NCBI RefSeq assembly: GCF_041346925.1
Contig: NZ_CP166840.1
Location: forward strand, 1,736,001 to 1,800,000
From: Agaribacterium sp. ZY112
GTDB taxonomy: Bacteria > Pseudomonadota > Gammaproteobacteria > Pseudomonadales > Cellvibrionaceae
Length of the DNA stretch: 64,000 nucleotides
Direction: 5' to 3'
Shown here: positions 34,480 to 43,708 of the stretch, piece by piece
Position numbering within the stretch: position 1 is the stretch's first letter
Layout: every line of letters starts with the position of its first letter
Position numbers and translations under genes: made by a program
Notes under the pieces: model-generated
Seen by the model: the letters and a program-made list of their open reading frames with translations, nothing else
The model's database searches: none
Told to the model about the DNA's origin: nothing

Positions 34480-34929
34480 TTAGTTGAGCTTCTGTTTTAC
34501 CAGTTTGCTTACTTCGCCCATGTCAGCGCGGCCTTGAAGTTTGGGTTTGAGTGCGGCCATAAGTTTACCCATGTCAGCCATGGAGCTGGCGCCGGTGCTG
34601 GAGATGGCTTCATCAAGCAGGCCGGTAATCTCTTCGCTGCTAAACTGCTTTGGTAGGTAGTCTTGAATGACGCCTATCTCGAACTCTTCGACTTCGGCAA
34701 GATCAATACGCTCTGCATCGCGGTACTGCTGGGCAGCGTCACGGCGTTGTTTGGCGGATTTATCTAAAATAGCAAGCACGCGCTTGTCGTCTACTTCAAT
34801 GCGCTCATCAACTTCAACGCGTTTGAATTCAGACATAAGCATGCGGAGGACGGTAAGGCGCTCTTTATTACGGGCGCGCATAGCATCTTTCACTGCTTGA
34901 GCAATGCTGTCTTTTATTGGGCTAGCCAT
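34480..34929 (-). CDS. yqeY: GatB/YqeY domain protein
   Basis: 149 residues, full-length YqeY family: KDSIAQAVKDAMRARNKERLTVLRMLMSEFKRVEVDER, RRDAAQQYRDAERIDLAEVEEFEIGVIQDYLPKQFS, and the C-terminal GRADMGEVSKLVKQKL. The family shares the C-terminal tRNA-binding-like domain of GatB, but its biochemical role is unsettled; it sits between rpsU and dnaG in many gammaproteobacteria, as here. Confidence 0.95.
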   Translation of the reverse strand: MASPIKDSIAQAVKDAMRARNKERLTVLRMLMSEFKRVEVDERIEVDDKRVLAILDKSAKQRRDAAQQYRDAERIDLAEVEEFEIGVIQDYLPKQFSSEEITGLLDEAISSTGASSMADMGKLMAALKPKLQGRADMGEVSKLVKQKLN

Positions 34930-35000
34930 AAGAAGATCCTTGCGGGCGCGCTTTAAGAGATTAGGCGCGCCGCAACTTACTCAGTTATAAAATCTAAAAC

Positions 35001-35216
35001 TTAGTAAGGGCGAGTAAAGCGACGCGCTTCGCGGTTCACTTTCTTCATGTGACGCTTAACAGCGGCAGCAGCTTTACGCTTACGAACAGCGGTTGGCTTC
35101 TCGTAGAATTCACGACGGCGAACTTCGGCAAGGATGCCGGCTTTTTCACACGAGCGCTTGAAGCGACGAAGAGCAATATCGAATGGTTCGTTTTCTTTAA
35201 GTTTTACAGAAGGCAT
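35001..35216 (-). CDS. rpsU: 30S ribosomal protein bS21
   Basis: 71 residues, the standard length: [42 protein letters not shown].. and a basic RRFTRPY end. First gene of the rpsU-yqeY-dnaG-rpoD unit. The 292-base gap to tsaD contains divergent regulatory sequence; I see no further gene in it. Confidence 0.98.
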   Translation of the reverse strand: MPSVKLKENEPFDIALRRFKRSCEKAGILAEVRRREFYEKPTAVRKRKAAAAVKRHMKKVNREARRFTRPY

Positions 35217-35508
35217 ATTAAGTCAGTTATCCGTTAGTTCTGTTTGAATGTCGCCGCCTTCACGGCAGCATCCAAGTCAAAATTGGCCAATTGCTTTGAA
35301 GTTTAGTTGCTGTTTTCTAAAAAGATCAGCGCTTACTTCACTAAAATCGGGTGGCGCATTCTATACCCACTCTTACTCTCAGGCAACACACTTGTGCGAT
35401 TTTTAGCCCCTGAGTTCATGCTCATGCTTATTTTCTGTGTTATTGTCCGCGACTTTAAGGTTATGAGCAGGCTGGAGAGGCGCTCCAGCTCTGCGTAAGA
35501 GGTGTATT

Positions 35509-36564
35509 GTGCGGGTTTTGGGTATTGAGAGTTCCTGTGATGAAACAGGCGTTGCCATTTACGATTCTGAGCAAGGTTTATTGGGGCATGAACTCTATAG
35601 CCAAATTCAGGTGCACAGTGAATATGGTGGTGTTGTGCCTGAATTGGCTTCTCGCGATCATGTGCGCAAGCTTATTCCTTTGATTGATTCGCTGCTGAAA
35701 TCCTGTGATAGCGAAGATCGTATTGATGCGATTGCCTATACCGAAGGTCCTGGCCTAATAGGCGCGCTTATGGTTGGGGCCTGTGCAGGGCGGGCTCTTG
35801 CTTATGCATGGGGGATACCTGCAATTGGTGTGCATCATATGGAGGGGCATTTACTGGCGCCTTTGTTAGAAGATAGCCCTCCGAGTTTTCCGTTTGTTGC
35901 CTTGTTAGTCAGTGGCGGTCATACGCAGTTGGTGCAGGTAGAAGCGATTGGTAAGTACACGCTTTTAGGTGAGAGCTTAGATGATGCCGCCGGTGAGGCG
36001 TTTGATAAAGCGGCTAAAATGATGGATCTGGACTACCCTGGAGGCCCCAACATTGCCAAACTTGCCGAGCATGGTTCTGCTGAGCGCTTTAAGTTTCCGC
36101 GCCCTATGTGTGATAGGCCGGGATTAGACTTTAGCTTTAGCGGTCTTAAAACCTTTACCTTAAATACGGTGACTAAGCATGCTCAGGTGAACGGGCTGCC
36201 GGATGATCAGTGCTGCGCTGATATTGCTTTTGCCTTTCAGGAAGCTGTTGTTGATACCTTGGTTATTAAGTGTCGTCGTGCTTTGCAGGCCTGCGATTAT
36301 AGTCGTTTGGTCATAGCTGGTGGTGTGAGCGCGAATAAGCGCTTGCGTGAGAAGTTAGAAGCGGCACTGGCAAAAATGAATGCTACGGTTTTTTATGCTC
36401 GGCCCGAGCTATGTACGGACAACGGTGCAATGATCGCATTTGCAGGTCATCAACGTTTGCAGGCAGGCTTAAGCAGTGATTTAAGTGTGCAGGTAAAACC
36501 GCGTTGGGCGATGGAAGATCTACCGCCTTTAGATTCAGTGAATAGTGAAAGCGAAGGTGCTTAA
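35509..36564 (+). CDS. tsaD: tRNA N6-adenosine threonylcarbamoyltransferase
   Basis: 351 residues from a GTG start (GAGGTG ribosome-binding site). Motifs: [19 protein letters not shown], the iron-binding [10 protein letters not shown] near 110, VSGGHTQLV near 133, [19 protein letters not shown], and VAGGVSAN-type [14 protein letters not shown]. It transfers threonylcarbamoyl to A37 of ANN-decoding tRNAs with TsaB/TsaE. Divergent from rpsU, the classic arrangement. folB follows after one base. Confidence 0.98.
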   Translation: MRVLGIESSCDETGVAIYDSEQGLLGHELYSQIQVHSEYGGVVPELASRDHVRKLIPLIDSLLKSCDSEDRIDAIAYTEGPGLIGALMVGACAGRALAYAWGIPAIGVHHMEGHLLAPLLEDSPPSFPFVALLVSGGHTQLVQVEAIGKYTLLGESLDDAAGEAFDKAAKMMDLDYPGGPNIAKLAEHGSAERFKFPRPMCDRPGLDFSFSGLKTFTLNTVTKHAQVNGLPDDQCCADIAFAFQEAVVDTLVIKCRRALQACDYSRLVIAGGVSANKRLREKLEAALAKMNATVFYARPELCTDNGAMIAFAGHQRLQAGLSSDLSVQVKPRWAMEDLPPLDSVNSESEGA

Positions 36565-36565
36565 T

Positions 36566-36922
36566 ATGGATACGGTTTTTATTCGTGATTTAGAAGTCGC
36601 CACCCTAATTGGTGTTTATGATCATGAAAAGCTCGAGCCTCAGCCTCTGCTGTTTGATCTGGATATGGCTTGGGATTGTCAGAAAGCGTGTGTCAGTGAT
36701 CGTTTAACAGATACCTTGGATTACCACGCAGTTTGTATTCGCATTGAGCGAATTTGCGCTGAAACGCATTTTGAACTGGTTGAAACCTTGGCTGAAACTA
36801 TTGCTCAATGTTTATTAAATGAATTTAAGATTCCAGGTTTAATGTTGCGTGTCTCTAAGCCTCAGGCGATTGCTAATACCCATTCGGTGGGTATTGTTAT
36901 TCGCCGTGGCATTGCCGTTTAG
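36566..36922 (+). CDS. folB: Dihydroneopterin aldolase
   Basis: 118 residues from ATG 36566. MDTVFIRDLEVATLIGVYDHEKLEPQPLLFDLDM, then TLDYHAVCIRIERICAETHFELVETLAETIAQCLL and VSKPQAIANTHSVGIVIRRG are the canonical FolB motifs (catalytic Glu in LIGVYDHE; Lys in SKPQA). It cleaves dihydroneopterin in folate synthesis. In many gammaproteobacteria plsY lies between tsaD and folB; it is absent here. The 3' end overlaps cca by 4 bases, convergently. Confidence 0.96.
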   Translation: MDTVFIRDLEVATLIGVYDHEKLEPQPLLFDLDMAWDCQKACVSDRLTDTLDYHAVCIRIERICAETHFELVETLAETIAQCLLNEFKIPGLMLRVSKPQAIANTHSVGIVIRRGIAV

Positions 36923-38064
36923 TTATTGAGTGCTTGCATTAATTCTTCGAGCGCTTCTATGCGCTTTTCTTCTAAGGCTCGCCCTACCTCTGGGCCCTTT
37001 AAACCTTGCTTGATAAGATCTTTAGCGTTGATATTTGCAATTATTTTTAGGGCCAGTTTAAGTTGATAAGCTTGAACAAAATTGTCTAAAGTTTTCCCTG
37101 TCTGACTTCGGTAGCAAGCTTTACAACACAGCAATAGGTCGTCAAAGCGATCACTGCGGCGCAAGGCGTCACTGTCTTTTAAAACTTGAAACAGTTCTTG
37201 AGCGTTGAAATGAAGGCTAGCGCTAATTACTGTTAATTGCTGTTTTAATTGGCTGGCAAGTTCTTGCCAAGTTTTAGGGCACTTTATGGCTGCGCATAAG
37301 TGGAGGATTTGTTCTGCTTCTAGGCTTTGCAATAAACATGCAAAGCGGCATTGTTTGGCGTTGAGATTTTTATTTCTACTAGTTAAAAACGTTGCTTGTC
37401 GCAACTGGAATAAAGCGCTTTCTTTGTGTTGTGCAAGATCTGGCCACAGTCGTTCTAAAGCACCACAAGAACTGAGTACCTCAAAAAATATTTCTGGGTT
37501 TGGCTCGCCAAGCGCTTTTTGAAATTCTTGCCATATTCGCTCGGCGACTAAGGCATCGAGTTCCGAACTGGCTGAAATCTCTTGCATTAAAGCGAGTGTT
37601 TCATCTGCAACCGAAAAACCAAGGTGGTGGTAGCGAGCAGCAAAGCGAGCAACACGTAAGACACGTAATGGATCTTCAGTAAAAGCGGGACTGACATGTC
37701 GAAGTAGCTTGTTATTAATGTCGTCGATACCGCCATAAGGGTCGATCAGCTTACCGTTCTCATCTTCGGCAATGGCGTTAATAGTGAGGTCTCTACGTAG
37801 CAGATCTTCTTCAAGGCTGACCTTGCTGTCGGTGTCAAAATCAAAACCGCCATAACCTGCTGCCACTTTTCTTTCTTTGCGCGCCAGTGCGTATTCTTCT
37901 TTTGTCTGCGGATGTAAGAAAACGGGGAAGTCTTTACCAACTGAGTTAAAGCCTTGTTCTAGCATGGCTTTTTCGCTGCTACCAACAACGACCCAGTCAT
38001 TTTCGATGCTAGGGTAATTGAGCAGCTTGTCACGTACGGCACCACCGACTAAATATATTTTCAT
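36919..38064 (-). CDS. cca: CCA-adding enzyme (tRNA nucleotidyltransferase)
   Basis: 381 residues from ATG 38064; a GTG at 38097 would add 11 residues (SHEQQSVNSE) not usual for the family. The catalytic head is complete: KIYLVGGAVRDKLL, DWVVVG, RRDLTINAIAEDENGKLIDPYGGIDDI, EDPLRVLRVARFAARY. The C-terminal part, where the E. coli enzyme carries an HD domain (HDLGKG), has no such motif, so this copy probably lacks the phosphohydrolase activities. It adds or repairs the 3' CCA of tRNA. Confidence 0.94.
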   Translation of the reverse strand: MKIYLVGGAVRDKLLNYPSIENDWVVVGSSEKAMLEQGFNSVGKDFPVFLHPQTKEEYALARKERKVAAGYGGFDFDTDSKVSLEEDLLRRDLTINAIAEDENGKLIDPYGGIDDINNKLLRHVSPAFTEDPLRVLRVARFAARYHHLGFSVADETLALMQEISASSELDALVAERIWQEFQKALGEPNPEIFFEVLSSCGALERLWPDLAQHKESALFQLRQATFLTSRNKNLNAKQCRFACLLQSLEAEQILHLCAAIKCPKTWQELASQLKQQLTVISASLHFNAQELFQVLKDSDALRRSDRFDDLLLCCKACYRSQTGKTLDNFVQAYQLKLALKIIANINAKDLIKQGLKGPEVGRALEEKRIEALEELMQALNN

Positions 38065-38263
38065 TTCACTGTTGACGCTTTGTTGTTCATGGCTCACACT
38101 TTAGCCACTATCTTAATGCTAAGTAATTTTTTTTGCGATGAACTTTTTGAAACCCGCTATTGCACTCGTCATTCCCGCACTGCGTTTTGTACGCAAAGTG
38201 TGGTGTCTGCGTGCATCTAAAAAGCGGCTTAGTTGATTTGCAATAAAACAGCAATATTTATTA

Positions 38264-38294
38264 AAGGCCGCAGCGATTTTCCTGCGGCCTTTTT
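38264..38294 (+). terminator. Strong rho-independent terminator hairpin upstream of the EamA transporter
   Basis: Perfect 10-base stem AAGGCCGCAG / CTGCGGCCTT (38264-38273, 38282-38291) with an 8-base loop, followed by TTT. Both flanking genes point away from it, so it terminates no annotated gene. It could end a small RNA transcribed from about 38100-38260, or act as an attenuator in the leader of the transporter gene. Confidence 0.75.
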
Positions 38295-38359
38295 CGTTTA
38301 TGGTCAAAGGAAAATACAACGCGATTAACAAGTAGATGACTCACTAAGGGAGTAATGTC

Positions 38360-39298
38360 ATGAAAGTCATCGGTGCCTATCTAGGCGTTGTATTAATTTG
38401 GTCCACTACACCGCTTGCGGTCCAGTGGAGTAATAGCAGCTTGAGTTTTCAGGCCGCTGCAACTGCGCGTATGGCGATTGCTGCCATTTTATGCGCGCTT
38501 ATTTTACTTGTTAGTCGCCGAGCGATAGTGAAAGATAAACGCGATGTTTTAAGTTTTATTGCCGGTTCTATTGGTATCTTTCCTAATATGCTTTTGGTGT
38601 ATTGGTCTGCCCAGTTTATTCCCTCGTCATTAATTGCGATTCTATTTGGCACCTATCCCTTTTTTACGGGTTTGTGTTCCATTGTTGTGCTTAAACAGAA
38701 CCCTTTTAATGTAAGTAGGGTGGTGGCCTTGTTTATAGCATTAATAGGCTTGGTGGTTATTCATGCTGATCAATTACAGCTTGGTTCGGATGCTGTTTAT
38801 GGCGTCTTGGGCATACTTACTTCATCGTTGCTTTTTTCCTTCTCTACGGTATTGGTGAAAAAGGTCGGCGGTTCTGTGGATGCGTTTAGGCAGTTAAGTG
38901 GCAGCTTGTTTATTGCTGCACCTGGGTTCTTATTAACTTGGTATCTTACTGATGGTTTTATTCCTGCATCGATAGATCTTAAGTCGGCTCTAGGGGTGGC
39001 TTACCTAGTATTGGCTGGTTCTATGTTTGGTGGGGTTGCATTTTATTATGTGCTAACGAATTGTCAGGTAGTGACAGTGAGTTTAATTCCTCTTTTAACG
39101 CCCGTGGTTGCGATTGCATTGGGAGTGTTGATTGAGGGCGAGCAGATACGTTTGGCGATGTTAATCGGCGCTGTGTGTATTTTGTTTTCACTCGCTTTAT
39201 ATCAGCAGTTGTTCCAACGTCTATATCGTATTGTGCATAGAAGGTGGAAAAAAGATTTAAACTATGCCCTGATGAAAGTAAAACCGCTGTTTGTGTGA
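38360..39298 (+). CDS. EamA/DMT-superfamily inner-membrane transporter
   Basis: 312 residues with ten predicted hydrophobic segments in two EamA halves (first: YLGVVLIWSTTPLAVQWS..; second: GVLGILTSSLLFSFSTVLVKK, AYLVLAGSMFGGVAFYYVLTNC, LIPLLTPVVAIALGVLIEGE). The family exports metabolites or drugs; the substrate cannot be read from sequence. GGGAGTAATGTC provides the ribosome-binding site. Preceded by a conspicuous leader hairpin and followed by a bidirectional terminator. Confidence 0.9.
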   Translation: MKVIGAYLGVVLIWSTTPLAVQWSNSSLSFQAAATARMAIAAILCALILLVSRRAIVKDKRDVLSFIAGSIGIFPNMLLVYWSAQFIPSSLIAILFGTYPFFTGLCSIVVLKQNPFNVSRVVALFIALIGLVVIHADQLQLGSDAVYGVLGILTSSLLFSFSTVLVKKVGGSVDAFRQLSGSLFIAAPGFLLTWYLTDGFIPASIDLKSALGVAYLVLAGSMFGGVAFYYVLTNCQVVTVSLIPLLTPVVAIALGVLIEGEQIRLAMLIGAVCILFSLALYQQLFQRLYRIVHRRWKKDLNYALMKVKPLFV

Positions 39299-39303
39299 CG
39301 TTT

Positions 39304-39337
39304 GTAATAGCCCTATTTGAGTAAAGAGGGCTATTAC
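39304..39337. terminator. Bidirectional terminator-like hairpin between the EamA transporter and photolyase
   Basis: 11-base inverted repeat GTAATAGCCCT / AGGGCTATTAC (39304-39314, 39327-39337) between convergent genes; it overlaps the photolyase stop. Confidence 0.65.
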
Positions 39338-40758
39338 TTGTTTGGGGCATTGTCTTTTGAAAACTGATAAGCCATTAATGCTCGCTGACGCGCTTCTTTA
39401 TGCTCAATTATAGGTTTAGGGTAATCGCGACCAAGTTGAATGCCTGCTTTATCTAATACCGATTGCGGTGCAGAACTTGGGTCGAAGCAGTATCGTGTCT
39501 CTAAGTGTTTTAATTCGGGCAGCCATGTTTTTATGTAAGTCGCGTCGTGATCAAATTTTTCTGCTTGAGTGATTGGGTTAAAGATGCGGAAGTAGGGGGC
39601 AGCATCTGCACCGCTACCGGCCGTCCATTGCCAGCCGCCGACATTATTAGCTAAGTCAGCGTCGACAAGGGTGCGCCAGAACCACCGCTCACCTAGGCGC
39701 CAGTCAATCAATAGGTGTTTGCATAAAAACGATGCGACAATCATGCGTGCCCTGTTTGGCATCCAGCCTTGCTGCCATAGTTGGCGCATGGCTGCATCGA
39801 CGACAGGATAGCCTGTTTGCCCTCTTTTCCAGGCCTTGAGCTCGTTCGAGGTGCTACGCCATGGAAAGGCATCAAAGCTGTCTTTAAAGTTTTTGGTAAG
39901 TAGTTCTGGCCTATGAAAAAGTAGATGTGCGTTAAAATCTCGCCATACTAATTGGCGCAGAAAAACCGCTGCTTGCTCTTCGCCACAATATTCTCTGCAC
40001 TCTTGCCATATGCGGCTTGCGCTTATCTCCCCGTTTGCAAGTGCGGCAGCAAGTTGAGAGCTTTCTAGGTAATTGAGTTCATTGCGAGTACTTTCATAGT
40101 TCTGTATATGCCCTTGCACAAATTCATGCAGGCGTTGCTCGGCGTCTAGGTGTCCAGGCTGCCAGTGTGTTTTAAAGTCGGATGCCCAGTCAGGTGTTGA
40201 TGTGTATAAGCCGAGCTCATGAATGGAATCACCTTGGCATTTTATTAGTTTGGCGTGAGCCCTTTGGAATATATGGGGTTTACGCAGTACTTGTTGCTGT
40301 ACTTTTTTGTAGAAAGGGGTGAATACTTTGAAAAAAGAACCTGATTGATTTTGTATGCTCTCGGGCTCTGTTAGCAGGCCACCGGGCCAGCGTTTAAAGC
40401 TAATAGTTTGCTGATTACACCACTGGTGTAATTTTTTTTGTAGGACTCTCTCTTCGGGTGTGTAGGATCGAGCACAGTATAAGTGAGTGATATTATGCTC
40501 AATACACAGCTCTTTGCAGTGTTTAAGTACATCACCAGATTTCAACACTAGCGCAAGTTTTTGTTTCTTTAAACTTGTTTGCAACTCTTCTAAGCTTGAT
40601 TTTAAGTACCAGTTTCTCGCTTCAGCTTGCTCGCTAGATGGGCAAGTTGGGTGTATGTAAACAGGCAAAATGTACTCGGCAGCACAAGCTGCATTGAGGG
40701 CAGGGTTATCATCAAGACGAAGGTCGTTGGTAAATAGGTATAAGCATCGCATGGTCAC
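39334..40758 (-). CDS. phrB: Deoxyribodipyrimidine photo-lyase
   Basis: 474 residues. N-terminal photolyase antenna domain (LYLFTNDLRLDDNPAL), linker, then the FAD-binding helical domain with FLRQLVWRDFNAHLLF, KRGQTGYPVVDAAMRQLWQQGWMPNRARMIVASFLCKHLLIDWRLGERWF and NNVGGWQWTAGSGADAAPYFRIFNP. Length and tryptophan/Asn positions fit class-I CPD photolyases. It uses blue light to split cyclobutane pyrimidine dimers. Some family members are cryptochromes, so the call is high but not absolute. Confidence 0.92.
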   Translation of the reverse strand: MTMRCLYLFTNDLRLDDNPALNAACAAEYILPVYIHPTCPSSEQAEARNWYLKSSLEELQTSLKKQKLALVLKSGDVLKHCKELCIEHNITHLYCARSYTPEERVLQKKLHQWCNQQTISFKRWPGGLLTEPESIQNQSGSFFKVFTPFYKKVQQQVLRKPHIFQRAHAKLIKCQGDSIHELGLYTSTPDWASDFKTHWQPGHLDAEQRLHEFVQGHIQNYESTRNELNYLESSQLAAALANGEISASRIWQECREYCGEEQAAVFLRQLVWRDFNAHLLFHRPELLTKNFKDSFDAFPWRSTSNELKAWKRGQTGYPVVDAAMRQLWQQGWMPNRARMIVASFLCKHLLIDWRLGERWFWRTLVDADLANNVGGWQWTAGSGADAAPYFRIFNPITQAEKFDHDATYIKTWLPELKHLETRYCFDPSSAPQSVLDKAGIQLGRDYPKPIIEHKEARQRALMAYQFSKDNAPNK

Positions 40759-40877
40759 AATACGCTTAATATACTAATTTGGATCATGGTCGGTGCTTAG
40801 TTTACACTTTATCTATATAGGGCAAGGGGGCGGATCTCGCTCAGCTCAGCTCTTAAAGCACTCATAAAACAGGGCCG

Positions 40878-42434
40878 TTAAGGGGCGCTAAGGTTGATGG
40901 ATGTCCCTATGTTGTTTTTGGCTTCTGTGGCCTGAGCAGGTTTTTGTTCTGGGCAATGAAATTCTTGGCGTAGTTGATCGCCTTCTAGCGAGTGCAAATG
41001 TACGTCAAAGCCCCAGAGGCGGTGTACGTGTTTGAGTACCTCATTGGCGCCGTCATCAAGTGGTTTACGATTGTGGCGGTAGTGATGCAAGGTTAAGGAA
41101 CGGTCACCTCTGACATCGGCGCTGTAAACTTGAATATTGGGTTCGTTATTGCCTAGGTTGTATTGCGCGGATAAGGCTTCTCTGACTTGTTGATAACCAG
41201 GATCATCATGTATCGCGTTAACTTCAATGTCGCTATTAGCATCGTCATCAATAATGCTAAAAAGCTTTAGGTCTCGCATTAATTTAGGTGATAAATACTG
41301 TAATACAAAACTCTCGTCTTTAAAGTTGCGCATTGCAAAGTCAAGGCTTTCTAACCAGGGGCTGCCTGCAAGTTCAGGGAACCAGTGTTTGTCTTCTTTG
41401 CTTGGTTGTTGGCAGATGCGTTTTATGTCCATCATCATGTTAAAGCCCAGGGTATAAGGGTTAATACCGCTAAAATAAGGGCTGTTATAAGGGGGTTGAT
41501 AGATGACACTGGTATGGCTCTGCATAAACTCAAACATAAAGCCTTCGTTTACTTTGCCTCGGTCGTAGAGCTCGTTAAGTAAGTGATAGTGCCAGAAGCA
41601 GGCCCAACCTTCATTCATGACCTGAGTTTGGCGCTGGGGGTAAAAATATTGGGCGAGTTTTCTTACTATTCTAATGACTTCACGCTGCCAGGGTTCAAGT
41701 AGAGGTGCATTTTTCTCGATAAAATAAAGAATATTTTCTTGCGGTTCAGACGGGTAGCGCAGCTTTGTATCTTGTGTTTTTTCGCTATTTTGATTGGGAA
41801 TGGTTCGCCATAAGTCATTGACTTGTTTTTGCAGGTAGAGCTCCCGCTCTTCTTGCTGTTCTAGTTCTTCGGAGGTACTCAAGGGATAAGGGCGTTTATA
41901 GCGGTCGACACCATAGTGCATTAAGGCATGGCATGAATCGAGTAAGTTTTCGACCTCCTCTATGCCAAAGCGCTCTTCGCATTTTGCAATATAGTTTTTT
42001 GCAAATACAAGATAGTCGACGATAGAGTCTGCATCTGTCCAGCTTTTAAAGAGATAGTTGCCTTTAAAGAAACTGTTGTGCCCATAACACGCGTGCGCAA
42101 TAACCAGCGCCTGCATGGTGAGCGTGTTTTCTTCCATAAGGTAGGCAATACAGGGGTTGGAGTTAATTACAATTTCGTAAGCAAGCCCCATTTGACCACG
42201 CTTATAGCCTTGTTCGACACTTAAAAATTGCTTGCCATAGCTCCAATGGTTATAGCCTATCGGCATACCGGTAGCCGCATAAGCATCCATCATTTGTTCT
42301 GAGCTAATAACCTCAATTTGATTTGGGTAGGTGTCGAGTTTGAACTCTTGAGCAATTGCCGCTATCTCGCGATCGTATTTTTCTATTAGCTCAAAACTCC
42401 ATTCGGAGCTTTCTGAAATGAGAGATTTATTCAT
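40878..42434 (-). CDS. SpoVR family protein
   Basis: 518 residues, the usual SpoVR length, with [23 protein letters not shown] near the start, [68 protein letters not shown] and [16 protein letters not shown]. The ATG overlaps the YeaH stop (4 bases). The prkA-yeaH-spoVR (ycgB in E. coli) set is co-expressed under starvation or stress; the biochemical role is not known. Confidence 0.95.
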   Translation of the reverse strand: MNKSLISESSEWSFELIEKYDREIAAIAQEFKLDTYPNQIEVISSEQMMDAYAATGMPIGYNHWSYGKQFLSVEQGYKRGQMGLAYEIVINSNPCIAYLMEENTLTMQALVIAHACYGHNSFFKGNYLFKSWTDADSIVDYLVFAKNYIAKCEERFGIEEVENLLDSCHALMHYGVDRYKRPYPLSTSEELEQQEERELYLQKQVNDLWRTIPNQNSEKTQDTKLRYPSEPQENILYFIEKNAPLLEPWQREVIRIVRKLAQYFYPQRQTQVMNEGWACFWHYHLLNELYDRGKVNEGFMFEFMQSHTSVIYQPPYNSPYFSGINPYTLGFNMMMDIKRICQQPSKEDKHWFPELAGSPWLESLDFAMRNFKDESFVLQYLSPKLMRDLKLFSIIDDDANSDIEVNAIHDDPGYQQVREALSAQYNLGNNEPNIQVYSADVRGDRSLTLHHYRHNRKPLDDGANEVLKHVHRLWGFDVHLHSLEGDQLRQEFHCPEQKPAQATEAKNNIGTSINLSAP

Positions 42435-43693
42435 ACGCTTTGCTTCTGAAAGAGTTCTCTAAATACCGGGTATATATCGCCGGCGCCAATTAAATGCTTC
42501 ATTGCAAAGGTGTCTGGGAATTGAGCTTGAATCTCTTGATAAGCGTGCCAAAGAGCTTGGCGTTCTCTATTGGTGATTTCAATGTAAGAGAAATATTGGC
42601 AGAAAGGCAGTATGTTTTGGCTGAGTAGCTCTTGGCAGAGACCGCTATCATCATTCCAGTTATCTCCGTCGGATGCCTGCGCTGCATAGATATTCCATTC
42701 GGAGCTGGGATAGCGTTCGACCATGACTTCTTGCATTAGTTTTAATGCACTGCTCACAATGGTGCCACCGGTTTCTCGGCTGTAGAAAAATTCTTGTTCA
42801 TCGACTTCCTTTGCACTTGTGTGGTGACGAATAAAGACCACCTCAATTTTTTTATAGTTTCGCTGTAAAAACAAATACAGTAATAGGAAGAAGCGTTTAG
42901 CAATGTCTTTGGTGTTTTGGTCCATGGAACCGCTCACATCCATAATACAAAACATCACCGCTTTGCTAGTTGGCATTGGCCTTTTAACGTGAAGATTATA
43001 TTTAAGGTCGTAGTTATCTAACCACGGTACTTTTTTAATACGTATTTTGAGCTTTTTCAGTTCCGCTTCGAGTTCTATGCGTTTATTAGAATCTGTCTGC
43101 TTGAGTGTTTTAAGCTCTTCTTCTATGGCACGAATCCGTTTTCGACTTTTACCTGTTAAAGCGATGCGTCTTGCATTGGCTGATCGCAAAGAGCGAACGA
43201 CATTGATTTGGCCAGGGTTTCCCTCATTGCTAAAACCTGCACGATGGTATTCAAACTCATCAATACCTGCTAGTTGACGTTTGACAAGATTGGGTAAGGC
43301 TAGATCTTCAAAAACAAAGTTAAGGAACTCTTCTTGGCTGATATTAAAAACAAATTCATCCATGCCCTCGCCAGAGTCGCTAGCGCCTTCACCTGAGCCG
43401 CCCTGGCCTTGCCCGCCTTGAGGGCGAGCGATATGATCGCCGCTAACAAATTGATCGTTACCTGGAAGGACCCGCGTGTTTTTTCCACCTTTACCGTGAT
43501 GGAAGAGCGGTTCGCTAATATCCTTACTGGGGATACTAATCTTTTCCCCTTTGTCCATGTCTGTAATAGAGCGCTTGTCGACTGCATCAGATACGGCTTT
43601 ACGTATATGCTTTCGATAGCGGCGTAAAAAGCGCTGGCGGTTGACCGTGCTTTTGTTCTTGGAGTTCAACCGCCTGTCGATGATATAACTCAT
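42431..43693 (-). CDS. yeaH: YeaH/YhbH family protein (DUF444)
   Basis: 420 residues. N-terminal [35 protein letters not shown], a Gly-rich linker [18 protein letters not shown], and a C-terminal von Willebrand-like domain with a MIDAS-type segment [23 protein letters not shown] near 246-268 and IFIRHHT. It lies 15 bases after prkA. Substrate or partner of the PrkA kinase in the stress operon (family knowledge). Confidence 0.95.
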   Translation of the reverse strand: MSYIIDRRLNSKNKSTVNRQRFLRRYRKHIRKAVSDAVDKRSITDMDKGEKISIPSKDISEPLFHHGKGGKNTRVLPGNDQFVSGDHIARPQGGQGQGGSGEGASDSGEGMDEFVFNISQEEFLNFVFEDLALPNLVKRQLAGIDEFEYHRAGFSNEGNPGQINVVRSLRSANARRIALTGKSRKRIRAIEEELKTLKQTDSNKRIELEAELKKLKIRIKKVPWLDNYDLKYNLHVKRPMPTSKAVMFCIMDVSGSMDQNTKDIAKRFFLLLYLFLQRNYKKIEVVFIRHHTSAKEVDEQEFFYSRETGGTIVSSALKLMQEVMVERYPSSEWNIYAAQASDGDNWNDDSGLCQELLSQNILPFCQYFSYIEITNRERQALWHAYQEIQAQFPDTFAMKHLIGAGDIYPVFRELFQKQSV

Positions 43694-43708
43694 GCCAGGC
43701 CCCCGTGG

